The notes beneath the pieces were generated by a model. That model saw only the letters and a program-made list of their open reading frames with translations, made no database searches and had not been told where the DNA came from. A DNA stretch of 64,000 nucleotides from Bradyrhizobium sp. CCBAU 53340 (GTDB lineage: Bacteria; Pseudomonadota; Alphaproteobacteria; Rhizobiales; Xanthobacteraceae): assembly GCF_015291645.1 (NCBI RefSeq), contig NZ_CP030055.1:5394001-5458000 (forward strand). The letters run 5' to 3'. Both the position numbers and the translations under genes were made by a program. This document shows, piece after piece, positions 42,559 to 51,490 of the stretch (positions within the stretch are counted from its first letter, which is position 1; every line of letters starts with the position of its first letter).

Positions 42559-43206
42559 CGCAGCGCCTCCTTCGAATGACGATTGGGCGGCTTAAATTCG
42601 ATTTATGCGTAGTTTAATACGGCTTTAACGACGACGTTATGACACGGCCACAGCCTGGCTACAAGCGCTTTGGCCTCTCGGCCGCCATCGGCAACTCAGC
42701 AAGTCGGCGCCGACTTCGAGCGCATGGCGACGGCTTGATCCGCTCAGTAAGCGCGATTGCTCAACAACTTAGGGGGATACAAAGCCTCGGCGAGAGTCGC
42801 CCGGATGCGCGACGACACTGCATAGCTGGAAGCTGCAAAACCCACCCAGTACAACGAAAAGAATGTATCCGTTCACGTCGGCGAGCCCCAATCACGTACT
42901 CGCTCGACTTTTTCCCGGCGAGACTTTTTTAATCACCGGAAAGTGCGCAGTGAATGTCACTGCACGGCTTGCCAAGGGAGCATCTGGTCGCGCCCTTCGA
43001 CTGTTACGGCACGATGAAACAGGTAGCGCGGCATCGCTCGGGCCGGCGCTGTGCTCTATCCGGCTTCACCGGCACTCATCCCTGCCCACGCGCGGCTGCC
43101 CGGCGCAAAGTCGGAACACTGCATTTCCATTGTTTATTTAACGGGGAATCTGGCGCACGCCTGCTTTGGCAAGCAAGAGGAAGGCTCTGGGCCCCCATTC
43201 CTGGAT
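42559..43206. other. Intergenic region upstream of the giant-protein cluster
   Basis: About 650 bases between the XRE gene and the 34-codon ORF, both on the minus strand. An AT-rich patch at about 42,590-42,640 (GTTTAAT, CTTTAACG) is the likely promoter area of the cluster. One copy of the 13-bp inverted repeat lies at 43131-43143. The open frames here look like noise. Confidence 0.5.
43131..43143. repeat. 13-bp element TGTTTATTTAACG, left copy
   Basis: Exact inverse of the element at 43920-43932. The pair flanks the XRE regulator gene. It lies 64 bases downstream of the XRE stop codon, between that gene and the giant-protein cluster. It is a candidate operator or the edge of a small mobile or duplicated unit. 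Confidence 0.6.
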
Positions 43207-43581
43207 TCACACGCCAGAAGCCTCGCGAGAGCCGGCCGACGAAATCTGAACGTAAAAGCCTTTTGCCTCAATGGCACGGATCAGTTGCTCGAGGCTCATC
43301 TCGTCGGGCCTCATCGAAATTTGGTCTGAAGGCCCCTGCTCCAGGGTACTCACGATGTGGACGCCGTTTTCAAGAAACTCGGAGCTGACGTTAAGCTCCT
43401 TTGCCACGGCCTGTATGGTGGCGGCCTTGGGCATCCTGCCTCGCTTCTCCCAATGCCAAATTGCTGGTGGCGTCACGCCGATCCGCCTGGCCAGCTCCGT
43501 GATGGTCATCGACCGATCTTCCCGCAACTGCTTCAAGCGCGAACCAAAGGTGGCAGCCGGTTTATTCTTGACTTTGGGCAC
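43207..43581 (-). CDS. XRE-family transcriptional regulator
   Basis: 124 residues from GTG 43581. Residues 12-70 form a Cro/C1-type helix-turn-helix: FGSRLKQLREDRSMTITELA, then RRIGVTPPAIWHWEKRGRMP, then ATIQAVAKELNVSSEFLENG. The last 50 residues are a tail without a known sensor domain. The gene points toward the giant-protein cluster with about 650 bases between, and is flanked by the 13-bp inverted repeat. It is a reasonable candidate for control of the cluster and of itself; that is inference. Confidence 0.9.
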   Translation of the reverse strand: MPKVKNKPAATFGSRLKQLREDRSMTITELARRIGVTPPAIWHWEKRGRMPKAATIQAVAKELNVSSEFLENGVHIVSTLEQGPSDQISMRPDEMSLEQLIRAIEAKGFYVQISSAGSREASGV

Positions 43582-44039
43582 CGAAAATTCCGTTTATATG
43601 CGTGGGAATCAGCGTTAATAACCAGAAGTTGGCGAGATTAAGGGTCTATTCGTTCCCAAGTCAATCACCGTCCGTGGTTTTGGCCCTCATGGCGGTCACA
43701 GTCGAGGCTGCCCTATGCAGCCCGGCTCCTCGATTGGCGCCGGTTAGCGGCCTGATGCGCAGAGCAGATGCACGGCCCGAGCCACGATGCACGAAGCCAA
43801 CGTCGCGTAGCGTCACAGGTTCCTAACTCCATAAATCGACGCTAAATCGACGCTGGCATGACAGGTGGCTGCTGGATGGCCGGCTTCGGCCGACTGAACC
43901 GGGCGGAATGTCCCGCCTGCGTTAAATAAACAGGCAAGGCCGTTCCCGCCCCGGCTTTCCGGCGATTGATCAACGATCAAGCCAATGCCACTATGACCGG
44001 GTTAAGCGCATGACAGGACGAGGCTTTTAGGGGTTTGAC
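43582..44039. other. Divergent intergenic region
   Basis: About 460 bases between the XRE gene and the plus-strand secreted-protein gene. It contains the right copy of the 13-bp element and an AT-rich GCGTTAATAACC near 43,612. No convincing ORF was seen. Confidence 0.5.
43920..43932. repeat. 13-bp element CGTTAAATAAACA, right copy
   Basis: Exact reverse complement of 43131-43143. It lies about 340 bases upstream of the XRE start and 108 bases upstream of the secreted-protein gene, so it sits in a promoter-like position for both. Confidence 0.6.
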
Positions 44040-44666
44040 TTGAATAGTTTATGGCGCGCTTTACCGAGCTCGTGGCGCCCGCTCATGTTAATCGGATCGT
44101 GTTTGACCTTGCTCGGCCCCAGCTACGGGCAGACGGCTGACACCCGACAGGCCAGCGAGCAACGTTCCGACGCCCCCAGCCACATCGACCATCGTCAGCC
44201 CATGACTGATCTTCTTGCGCTCATGTCCGGCAAGTGCACGACCCTCAAGATCGCCGGCCGGGACTATGCCTGCAAGGCTGTTGCCTATGCTCATACTGAA
44301 TCCGGCCGGATCAGCTTCGCGGTGGCTCTTGAGGATCCAGCCGACGACGGCCATGTCGTGTCTTTCTCCGGCGAGAATGGTAAGCGCTTCGACGACAATT
44401 CCTACGAGCTTCCTGTTGACCGAATGCTCTTGAATTCCAAGCACCGGCCGAAGGTCCATGGGCTTCCGGTCCCTTCGGAGGAGGCGTCGACCGGCGTCTG
44501 CCGCCAGTTCGGCAACTTCGCCGCACGCAAGGTTTCTAGCGTCACCTGCACCGCGACGGACTCTCGGGGCCAGAAATACGAGCTGCTGTTCGTATCGGAT
44601 GGCTCCCCGATCGGCGTTCGACGCGTGAGGCAATCAGCCGCTTCGAGCAACGACTTGTTCAAATGA
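44040..44666 (+). CDS. Secreted protein with four cysteines, unknown function
   Basis: 208 residues from TTG 44040, with AGGGG six bases upstream. An N-terminal signal peptide (WRPLMLIGSCLTLLGPSYGQ) predicts export to the periplasm. The mature part has four Cys, in GKCTTLKIAGRDYACKA and in GVCRQFGNF and SVTCTAT, spaced so that two disulfides are plausible. FSGENGKRFDDNSYELPVDR and RMLLNSKHRPKVHGLPVP look like conserved blocks. It resembles, from memory, uncharacterised Bradyrhizobium proteins. It is convergent with the type I secretion lipoprotein gene and has no obvious operon partner. Confidence 0.75.
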   Translation: MNSLWRALPSSWRPLMLIGSCLTLLGPSYGQTADTRQASEQRSDAPSHIDHRQPMTDLLALMSGKCTTLKIAGRDYACKAVAYAHTESGRISFAVALEDPADDGHVVSFSGENGKRFDDNSYELPVDRMLLNSKHRPKVHGLPVPSEEASTGVCRQFGNFAARKVSSVTCTATDSRGQKYELLFVSDGSPIGVRRVRQSAASSNDLFK

Positions 44667-44742
44667 ATATCGCAGCGGGACGGCCGGCGGTTTCTCTCGC
44701 TCGGGCGTTTCGCGCTGTGTCGCAGCGCCGCGCCGGGGGAAT

Positions 44743-45237
44743 TCAAAAGCAATTCGGAGAATTGCCCCCAAGCCCAGCACACGCATTCGAATTGGAGACG
44801 CGCCACTGAACGACGGCGGCCGGGCTATTCCCCTGCTCCTCCGAGCGGGAGGCTTTCAGTCTTTCCGCTTCTTCGGCAACGATAGCCATGTGCGCCTTCG
44901 CAATCTGGTCATTTCGCTCAAGAAGCGAGACCTTGCCGGCCTCGACCTGAACGGCAAGCGTTTTGCGCAATGCGTTCTCACGATCGATCAATTCCGGAAA
45001 CTGGAGGCTCGGCCTGACCGAGAGCTCCGTTGCTTTCACGATGCAGTCGGCGCGCCGCACGGCCTGCATGATCTGGTCGGGAAAGGCATTACGGCAATCC
45101 GCAAGAGCGTCGGTCAGGCTGATGGACGGGTCTTCACTCTCGTTCTGAAGTGCCTGGCGGGCTCCGCCACAGCCCGCAAGCAGGCCGGAGAGAATAGCGA
45201 CAGCAGCTGCGCGCATCAGAAACGAGTCGCGTCTCAT
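44743..45237 (-). CDS. Lipoprotein in the type I secretion gene set
   Basis: 164 residues. RRDSFLMRAAAVAILSGLLAGC ends in a clear lipobox (LAGC), so a lipid anchor at about residue 22 is expected. The mature protein is largely helical, with a Glu/Lys/Ala-rich stretch at about 85-135 suggestive of a coiled coil, and has further cysteines at both ends. It starts 55 bases after the HlyD-type adaptor gene and is third in the ABC-HlyD-lipoprotein set. It may stabilise the exporter at the outer membrane. Family not recognised. Confidence 0.75.
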   Translation of the reverse strand: MRRDSFLMRAAAVAILSGLLAGCGGARQALQNESEDPSISLTDALADCRNAFPDQIMQAVRRADCIVKATELSVRPSLQFPELIDRENALRKTLAVQVEAGKVSLLERNDQIAKAHMAIVAEEAERLKASRSEEQGNSPAAVVQWRVSNSNACAGLGGNSPNCF

Positions 45238-45292
45238 GGCATCGGCGTCGGTCGATGGCTGCCTAACGCTCCTCCGCTCAACGTCGCCGCGC

Positions 45293-46651
45293 TTATTTCT
45301 GGCGGAAGGCGTGATTGAACGACATGATCAGCGGGCCGACCAGATATTCGAACGCCGTACGCTGGACCGTCGGGATCATGACTGTCGCGGGCATTCCCGG
45401 ATAGAGCTTGATATTGGGCATGGCGGCAAGCTCGTCCCCGTCAATCCGCACGAATGCCGTGTAGTATGGGTTGTTGGTCTTCGGATCGGTCAGACGATCC
45501 GCCGACACTTGAATCACGTCACCGTGAATGATCGGCACGATCCGCTGCTTGTAAGCAGTCAGATGAATCTCCGACCGCGTGTTGGGATGCACGTCGCTGA
45601 TGTCCTCGACCGCCACTTGCGCTTCGATGGTCAGCCCGTCCTGCTCCGGGACGATGTCCAGGATCTTGTCGCCACGCTGGATGACTCCGCCAACGGAAAA
45701 GACGTTGAGGCCGACCACCTGGCCACTATAGGGTGCACGAATCTCCATGCGCCCCAGAACGGCTTTGGCGTTCATTGCCTTCGGAATCACCTCCAGGATC
45801 TTCGCCTGCGTATCGCGAAGGTCCTTGGTCACGTCGGTCATCCGATCGTTGTCGAGCTGCGCAATCTGCTGCTCTTGTTCGGCGATCGCCTGGCGCGCCT
45901 TGGCGATGTTCGCATTCGTGTCCGCGATCTGCCCCTCCAGCCCATAGGCGGTGCGCTCCAGTTGCAGGATGCGGGGACGCGCGATCAATCCCCTCTCGAC
46001 CAGGGGCGCAATATCCTTTGCCTCGCTGTGAACCGAGTCGATCTGGTCCGTGAACGCCTTGACCTGTGCTTCGGCACCCACGATTTGCGAGCCCAGCTGA
46101 TTGATCTTTTCGCGGATGACACTGCGTTGACCTTTGAGCGCGGCCAGCCGGCTGTCGAACTGGCTCACCTGCCCGTTCCATACGCTCTTGAGATAGGGAT
46201 CATCCGAATGAGCCTTCAGGTCCGGTGGCATGACGAGTTCGGATCCGTGGTCGAGCTCGGTCAGGAGACGGACTTCCGTGGCGCGAAGCACGACCCATTG
46301 TTGCGTGAGGACGTCGAACTCCGCGCGCGCCTGAGTCTCATCAAGCACGATGAGCGGATCGCCGGCGTGAACGCGGTCACCTTCCTTGACATGCAGTTCC
46401 TTGACGATGCCGCCGTCGAGGTGCTGCACGCTCTTGCGGTTGCCATCGACCTTGACGACGGCGTTGGCGACAACGGCGCCGTTAAGCGGGGCGGTCACAG
46501 CCCAAGCACCGATGCCGCCAAAGAAAATCGCAATGATGATCCAGCCGGCCAGCGCGATGCGTCTGATGGAATCGCTGGGTGGACCGCCTCCGATCGCCGG
46601 CTTGGCTCCAACGCCCGTGAGACTTTTAGGGGTCGCGTCGATGATCGCCAT
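45293..46651 (-). CDS. Type I secretion periplasmic adaptor, HlyD/PrtE-like
   Basis: 452 residues. A cytosolic N terminus of about 30 residues is followed by one membrane helix (ALAGWIIIAIFFGGIGAWAV). Next come a lipoyl half (HLDGGIVKELHVKEGDRVHA), a long coiled-coil hairpin (about residues 105-290), the second lipoyl half (EIRAPYSGQVVGLNVFSVGG) and a beta-barrel domain ending near KLYPGMPATVMIPTV, the usual HlyD C-terminal signature. Length and order match PrtE/LapC-type adaptors. It lies 9 bases after the ABC transporter gene. Together they would move unfolded substrates from cytosol to outside with a TolC-like channel, which is not encoded in the window. Confidence 0.95.
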   Translation of the reverse strand: MAIIDATPKSLTGVGAKPAIGGGPPSDSIRRIALAGWIIIAIFFGGIGAWAVTAPLNGAVVANAVVKVDGNRKSVQHLDGGIVKELHVKEGDRVHAGDPLIVLDETQARAEFDVLTQQWVVLRATEVRLLTELDHGSELVMPPDLKAHSDDPYLKSVWNGQVSQFDSRLAALKGQRSVIREKINQLGSQIVGAEAQVKAFTDQIDSVHSEAKDIAPLVERGLIARPRILQLERTAYGLEGQIADTNANIAKARQAIAEQEQQIAQLDNDRMTDVTKDLRDTQAKILEVIPKAMNAKAVLGRMEIRAPYSGQVVGLNVFSVGGVIQRGDKILDIVPEQDGLTIEAQVAVEDISDVHPNTRSEIHLTAYKQRIVPIIHGDVIQVSADRLTDPKTNNPYYTAFVRIDGDELAAMPNIKLYPGMPATVMIPTVQRTAFEYLVGPLIMSFNHAFRQK

Positions 46652-46660
46652 GGGAAGCGC

Positions 46661-48379
46661 CTAGTTGCTGGAGGCTTGCACCACATGCACGGGCACAGGT
46701 ACGGGGCGGGTCAGGCGCGCCATGATTTCGGCGCGGGGTCCGAACATCTCGGCGACGCCTTCCCGGAGGACCAGGATCTTGTCGACGACACCGATGGTCG
46801 CCGGGCGGTGCGAGACGATGACGACGCTGGCTCCGCGCTTCTTCAGTTGCACGATGCAGTCCGCAAGCGCGACGTCGCCTTCGGCATCGAGATTCGAGCT
46901 GGGTTCGTCGAGGACCACGATGCTGGGGCTGCCATAAACCGCTCGCGCCAGCCCAATGCGCTGGCGGAAGCCGCCGGACAGGATCGCGCCGCCTTCGCCG
47001 ACCTGGGTATCGTAGCCGTTCGGCAGCTTCAGGATCATCTCGTGCACGCCCGCAAGCTGGGCGGCGAGGATGACCTCCTTGTCGCTTGCCTCGTCAAAGC
47101 GTCCGATGTTTGCCGCGACCGTATCGGAGAACAACTCGATGTCCTGAGGCAGATAGCCGACATGGTCGCCGATCGCGCGCTTGACCCAGGTCGAGACATC
47201 AGCACCGTCCAGCCGCACGGCCCCCGCCGACGGCGTCAGCACGCCGACGAGGTGGCGCGAGAGCGTCGACTTGCCGGCGCCCGAGGGACCGATGACGCCG
47301 AGCACTTCGCCCGCCTCGATCGCGAATGTGATGCCCCGCAGAATAGGCTTGGCACTAGCCGCCGGAACAAAAGTGAGCGCTTCGACCGACACGCGCCCCT
47401 TGGGCTTGGGCAGCGTCAACCCAGCGTCGAGAACGGGATGAGCCTGGAGCAACTCACGAATGCGCAGGAACGCAGCCCGGGCCGACACCAGACCGCGCCA
47501 GGAGCCGACGATCTGCTCGACCGGCTGCAAGGCGCGCCCGAGCAGGATGCTCGCGGCAAACATCGAGCCCACCGTCGTGACGCGCTCGATGACCAGATAA
47601 GCGCCCAGCCCCAGGATTAGTGACTGCATGGCAAGCCGCAGGAAGCGGATCAAGCTCTGGATCGCGGCCGCGCGATCGCTCGCGGCCACCTGCCGCTCCA
47701 GCATCCGGTCGCGGTCGCGGCTCCAGCGCCGCAGCAGGCCGCCGGTCATGCCCATGGCACGAACCACTTCGGTGTTGCGCAGGCTCATCTCGGTGAAGCT
47801 GTAGCTGCGGGTGGCGGCCTCGTTCGATTCCGTCAGCGGCAGCTTGACCAGCCACTCGCTGAGCAGGGCCATCAACACCAGGATGATCGAGCAGGCGAGT
47901 GCGAATGCGCCAAGGAAGGGATGCAGCACGAAGATGACGGCGATGTAGATCGGCGCCCATGGCAGATCGAAGATCGCGTGGATGCCGGTGCCGGTGATGA
48001 ACTGACGAAACGTATCGAAGTCGCGCAGGGCCTGGCTGCGGGCGCCGCCTGTGACAGCCGAGCGATCGATGATCGCGGTCATGACACGCGACGCAATCTT
48101 CTGGTCGAGACGGATGCTGGCGCGGGTCAACACCCGCGCCCGAACCGCGTCCAGCCCGGCAAGCGCCAGGAAAGCGAGCAGCAACGCAATGGTGAGCATC
48201 AACAACGTGATCTCGCTGGCGCTCGAGATCACGCGGTCATACACCTGCAGCATGTAGAGGGGGCCGGCGAGATAAAGCAGATTAATGGCGAGACTGAAGA
48301 TGCCAGCCGTCAGGAAGTAGCCTTGACAGGTCTGCAGCAAGCGCCGGAGTTCGTCCGGCCTTCTAAAAGGCGCGCTCAC
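46661..48379 (-). CDS. Type I secretion ABC transporter, permease fused to ATPase (PrtD-like)
   Basis: 572 residues from GTG 48379. Membrane segments occupy about 20-300, and the ATPase about 330-550. Walker A is GPSGAGKS (364-371), the signature is LSGGFRQ (467-473; Phe where Gln or Met is more usual), Walker B is VVLDEP (488-493) and the switch His is in VIVSHRP. There is no N-terminal C39 peptidase or C39-like domain, so the substrate should carry a C-terminal uncleaved signal, as for serralysin-type proteases. This fits the divergently encoded subtilisin-like protease. First gene of a three-gene unit. Confidence 0.95.
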   Translation of the reverse strand: MSAPFRRPDELRRLLQTCQGYFLTAGIFSLAINLLYLAGPLYMLQVYDRVISSASEITLLMLTIALLLAFLALAGLDAVRARVLTRASIRLDQKIASRVMTAIIDRSAVTGGARSQALRDFDTFRQFITGTGIHAIFDLPWAPIYIAVIFVLHPFLGAFALACSIILVLMALLSEWLVKLPLTESNEAATRSYSFTEMSLRNTEVVRAMGMTGGLLRRWSRDRDRMLERQVAASDRAAAIQSLIRFLRLAMQSLILGLGAYLVIERVTTVGSMFAASILLGRALQPVEQIVGSWRGLVSARAAFLRIRELLQAHPVLDAGLTLPKPKGRVSVEALTFVPAASAKPILRGITFAIEAGEVLGVIGPSGAGKSTLSRHLVGVLTPSAGAVRLDGADVSTWVKRAIGDHVGYLPQDIELFSDTVAANIGRFDEASDKEVILAAQLAGVHEMILKLPNGYDTQVGEGGAILSGGFRQRIGLARAVYGSPSIVVLDEPSSNLDAEGDVALADCIVQLKKRGASVVIVSHRPATIGVVDKILVLREGVAEMFGPRAEIMARLTRPVPVPVHVVQASSN

Positions 48380-49012
48380 ACAATCCGGCAGGAATACCCC
48401 GCCCCTCTAATCAAAAATCACCGCCGGGCAACAGCACCCGGCTAAATTTAACGACCAACCGGCAGACGTTACAATTCTTGTTAAATCGAGGACAATATCT
48501 AGCACAGTCCATCGGCATCGGGGAAGCAATCCTCGTTAAAAGGTAAAGACGTCCGTAGAGCTACGGGCACCGGCGCGTTTACAGCATTTAATTCGGTTGA
48601 AGCGGATCGCGTGCCTTGGCCCGACGCGTTCCAATTCGCGGATACGGGTTCTCGCTTCCGCGCCGCAATATGCCCAGGCTTTGGCCTTATCCCTCAAAGA
48701 AGAGAGCAGTGAAGCCGGTTGGGGAGCGGCACAAGCCGCTCCGGTCACGAGGAAAATGCGGACGAAGAGGTGCCCTTGCCGCGCCGGACAGTTCTACCAG
48801 CCTCGCAGCAATCGACATAAACCGGAATAAACGAAATTTATTCTCCGTTAAATCGGCACGGAAAGTTGGACTCCATTCGTCAGCGCTTTGGAACCGCTGA
48901 TCCCAGTTTAACAACTGAATTTACCCGCCTTTAAACCGCCAGGTCGTCCGATCTCCGCGCACCACGCGCGACATGACGCGCATTTCTTTCGTCGCACATG
49001 CAAGGAGATTCA
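48380..49012. other. Divergent promoter region between the type I exporter and its protease
   Basis: About 630 bases, AT-richer than the surroundings. GTTAAAT (either strand) occurs at 48446-48452, 48480-48486 and 48847-48853, the last next to the inverted repeat at 48825-48843. A minus-strand frame of about 70 codons (48536-48748) lacks a credible start and was not called. Confidence 0.5.
48825..48843. promoter_or_regulatory. Inverted repeat, candidate operator
   Basis: GAATAAA-CGAAA-TTTATTC is a perfect 7-bp inverted repeat with a 5-base spacer in the divergent region upstream of the protease gene. Its size and position fit a dimeric repressor site. No regulator can be assigned. Confidence 0.4.
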
Positions 49013-51424
49013 ATGGCGAAGCGGGGCGTGAATGATCAGTACGGGAATTTCTCCGACGCGAATGCAGATGCCGTGGAATGGGAATTCGTTGGACTGAGCA
49101 ACAACGCTTCAGCGAACGGCAGCTGGTCTGGCGAGACGGTCGTAGAGACCGGATGGCTTGGCAATCAGACGGAGTTTTCGATTGCGGACGCCGGTGGTCC
49201 CGAAGGCTTCGCTGCAAAGAAGGGCGGTGGAGGCACAAGCGGGGGAAGCACGTCAACCAGCGGCTCCGGGACGAGCACGTCAGGCTCAGGCACCAGCACA
49301 TCTGGTACGGGTACGAGCACATCTGGCAGCACCATCGGGCAAGGAAGCATCACGCTCGTCCTTCATGACGTCTCGATAGACTGGCAAACCTTGAATCCTC
49401 CTACCGGCAACTCAACCCTACCCACTGATACCTATTTCAGCCAGCAATGGGGGCTCACCAACAGCATCGCCGGCATCGATGTCGCCAAGGCGTGGCAAAA
49501 CTACACGGGACTCGGGGTCAATGTCGGCGTCATTGACGATGGCTTTGACTACACTCACAGTGACCTCAGCCCTCATTACTTGATCAATCTCGACTACGAT
49601 ACCGTAACCGGCGGCACCGACGCCTTTGGCAGTCCGACGACGGACAAGCACGGGACGACCGTCATGGGCGTCATCGGCGCCGCAGCCAACGGAACAGGAG
49701 TCGTCGGAGTCGCGTATAATGCCGGCATTGCGGGTTTTCGCATCGGATATGGCGCATCTGGCACAACGGGTCAGGCGACGGATGCCTTCAATCACGTCCT
49801 CACAAATGGCATGGACGTGGCCAATGCAAGCTGGGGCTATACCGCGGCCTACTCTGACAACTTCCTCTCGACGGCGTTCTCTGCAACAAAGCTCGCAATT
49901 CAGAACGACGTCAGCAGCGGTCGCGACGGTCTCGGAATTGACATTGTGTTTGCGGCCGGCAATGGAGGCCCAACGGACAACGTCAACTATCACAATTTCC
50001 AGAACGACCCGTTCGTGATTACGGCTGCAGCAACCGACGTTTACGGCCACATCACGGGTTATAGTTCGCCAGGCGCTGCAATTCTCATCTCCGCGCCAGG
50101 CACTGCCAAGACCGACGATCGCGTCGGAACCGATGGGTACTCGACGAACGACTACATCAACATCTCCGGCACATCCTATGCGGCTCCTTACATTTCCGGT
50201 GTCGTCGCTCTGATGCTGCAAGCCAATCCGACTCTCGGCTTTCGGGACGTCCAGGATATTCTAGCCTACTCGGCCAAGAACACTGATCCCACCAATATCA
50301 GCTGGCATACCAACGGTGCGCATAACTGGAACGGCGGAGGGCTCCACTACAGTGAAAGCTACGGCTTCGGCATGGTGGACGCGACGGCAGCGGTGAGGCT
50401 TGCCGAAAGCTGGCAATACCAGTCGACCTTCGCGAACATGTCGAGCGAGTCTGCGTCGCATACGGACAATGCGGCGGTTCCAGACGGCACCGGCAGCGTA
50501 ACCAGCCAAATCACGTTCGCTTCCTCGCTCGACGTGGAGAAGATGGTCGTCGACCTCAACATCACTCACGCGAGCCCCAGCGACCTTGTGGTAACGCTGA
50601 TCTCGCCTGACGGAACGACAGCCACGCTTGCCTCGCACCCGACAAACGGCACGGGTACGGGAATTGTGTTCGAAACGACCGCGAACAACTTCTGGGGCGA
50701 GGACGCCAAAGGGAGCTGGACGCTCACTGTTACCGACAGTGTCGCTGGGAATTCCGGCACCCTAAACGGCTGGACTCTGACGGCACTTGGCAATGCCGCG
50801 ACAACCCCGACCACCTATGTCTACACCGACGAGTTCGCGACGGTGACCAATCCGGTCAATCTCGTTCTCACGGATTCCAGCGGCAATGCGACGCTGAATA
50901 CGGCGGCGGTCACGACCGGCTCGTATCTCGATCTTCATGGCGGTGCGCTCGACACCATTGCCGGCAAGAGCCTCCAGATCGCGGCCACCACCGTGATCAA
51001 AAATGTCTGGGCGGGCGACGGCAACGACACCATCATCGCCAATGACTTTGGCGACACCATCCAGGCGGGACGCGGCATCAACACCATCGTCGCCGGAATA
51101 GGAGCTGATACGCTCTATGGCGCGTCGAACGGCAGCGCCGATACGTTCGTGTTCAACGCCTTATCGACCTCGACCGATACCCTCTTAAACTGGGTCTCCG
51201 GCAACAACACCATCGACCTGCACCAGCTCTTCGCAAAGATCGGGTACACCGGGACCAACGCCCTCGCCGACGGCTGGTTGAGTTTCGTCTCGGATGCGAA
51301 GGGCGGGACGAACATCGTGATCGATGCGCATAACGGCGCGGCACCGCAGTCCATGGTGGACGTTGTGGGCATCGCGCCCACCCTGCTGCACGACAGTACG
51401 TCGACATGGAGCTTGATCGTCTGA
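49013..51424 (+). CDS. S8 subtilisin-like protease with P domain and RTX-type C terminus
   Basis: 803 residues from ATG 49013, which has AAGGAG five bases upstream (ATG 48998 lies before that site). No signal peptide is present. A Ser/Gly/Thr linker at about 75-108 precedes the protease domain. Its triad is Asp in VGVIDDGFD (175), His in TDKHGTTV (213) and Ser in ISGTSYAAPYISG (388), with oxyanion Asn in FAAGNGG (317). A proprotein-convertase P domain follows (about 480-605; HASPSDLVVTLISPDGT and GSWTLTVTDS). The C terminus has RTX-like GDGNDTIIANDFGDTI and a serralysin-like tail ending in hydrophobic residues. This is a typical uncleaved type I secretion substrate. It is divergent from the exporter genes and very likely exported by them. 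Confidence 0.93.
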   Translation: MAKRGVNDQYGNFSDANADAVEWEFVGLSNNASANGSWSGETVVETGWLGNQTEFSIADAGGPEGFAAKKGGGGTSGGSTSTSGSGTSTSGSGTSTSGTGTSTSGSTIGQGSITLVLHDVSIDWQTLNPPTGNSTLPTDTYFSQQWGLTNSIAGIDVAKAWQNYTGLGVNVGVIDDGFDYTHSDLSPHYLINLDYDTVTGGTDAFGSPTTDKHGTTVMGVIGAAANGTGVVGVAYNAGIAGFRIGYGASGTTGQATDAFNHVLTNGMDVANASWGYTAAYSDNFLSTAFSATKLAIQNDVSSGRDGLGIDIVFAAGNGGPTDNVNYHNFQNDPFVITAAATDVYGHITGYSSPGAAILISAPGTAKTDDRVGTDGYSTNDYINISGTSYAAPYISGVVALMLQANPTLGFRDVQDILAYSAKNTDPTNISWHTNGAHNWNGGGLHYSESYGFGMVDATAAVRLAESWQYQSTFANMSSESASHTDNAAVPDGTGSVTSQITFASSLDVEKMVVDLNITHASPSDLVVTLISPDGTTATLASHPTNGTGTGIVFETTANNFWGEDAKGSWTLTVTDSVAGNSGTLNGWTLTALGNAATTPTTYVYTDEFATVTNPVNLVLTDSSGNATLNTAAVTTGSYLDLHGGALDTIAGKSLQIAATTVIKNVWAGDGNDTIIANDFGDTIQAGRGINTIVAGIGADTLYGASNGSADTFVFNALSTSTDTLLNWVSGNNTIDLHQLFAKIGYTGTNALADGWLSFVSDAKGGTNIVIDAHNGAAPQSMVDVVGIAPTLLHDSTSTWSLIV

Positions 51425-51433
51425 ACGAAGGAG

Positions 51434-51467
51434 CCCCGCAACAGGATCTGTCGCGGGGTTTCTTTTT
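51434..51467 (+). terminator. Rho-independent terminator after the protease gene
   Basis: The stem is CCCCGC-a-ACAG / CTGT-c-GCGGGG around a 3-base loop, with a single mismatch, followed by TTTCTTTTT. It starts 10 bases after the stop codon. The convergent repeat-protein gene ends 24 bases further on; on its strand the hairpin lacks a T-run. Confidence 0.9.
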
Positions 51468-51490
51468 GTCGGTGATAACCAGGGTATCCC

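Noticed and set aside
44712..44728. GCGCTG-N5-CAGCGC hairpin between convergent genes as a terminator
   Set aside because: A perfect 6-bp stem exists, but neither strand has a T-run after it, so a terminator call is not supported.
45236..47620. 794-codon plus-strand frame opposite the ABC and HlyD genes
   Set aside because: The minus strand carries complete, motif-bearing ABC transporter and adaptor genes over the same bases.
48536..48748. 70-codon minus-strand frame in the divergent promoter region
   Set aside because: The sequence just upstream looks slightly signal-peptide-like but has no start codon in the right place, so it is at most a decayed gene.
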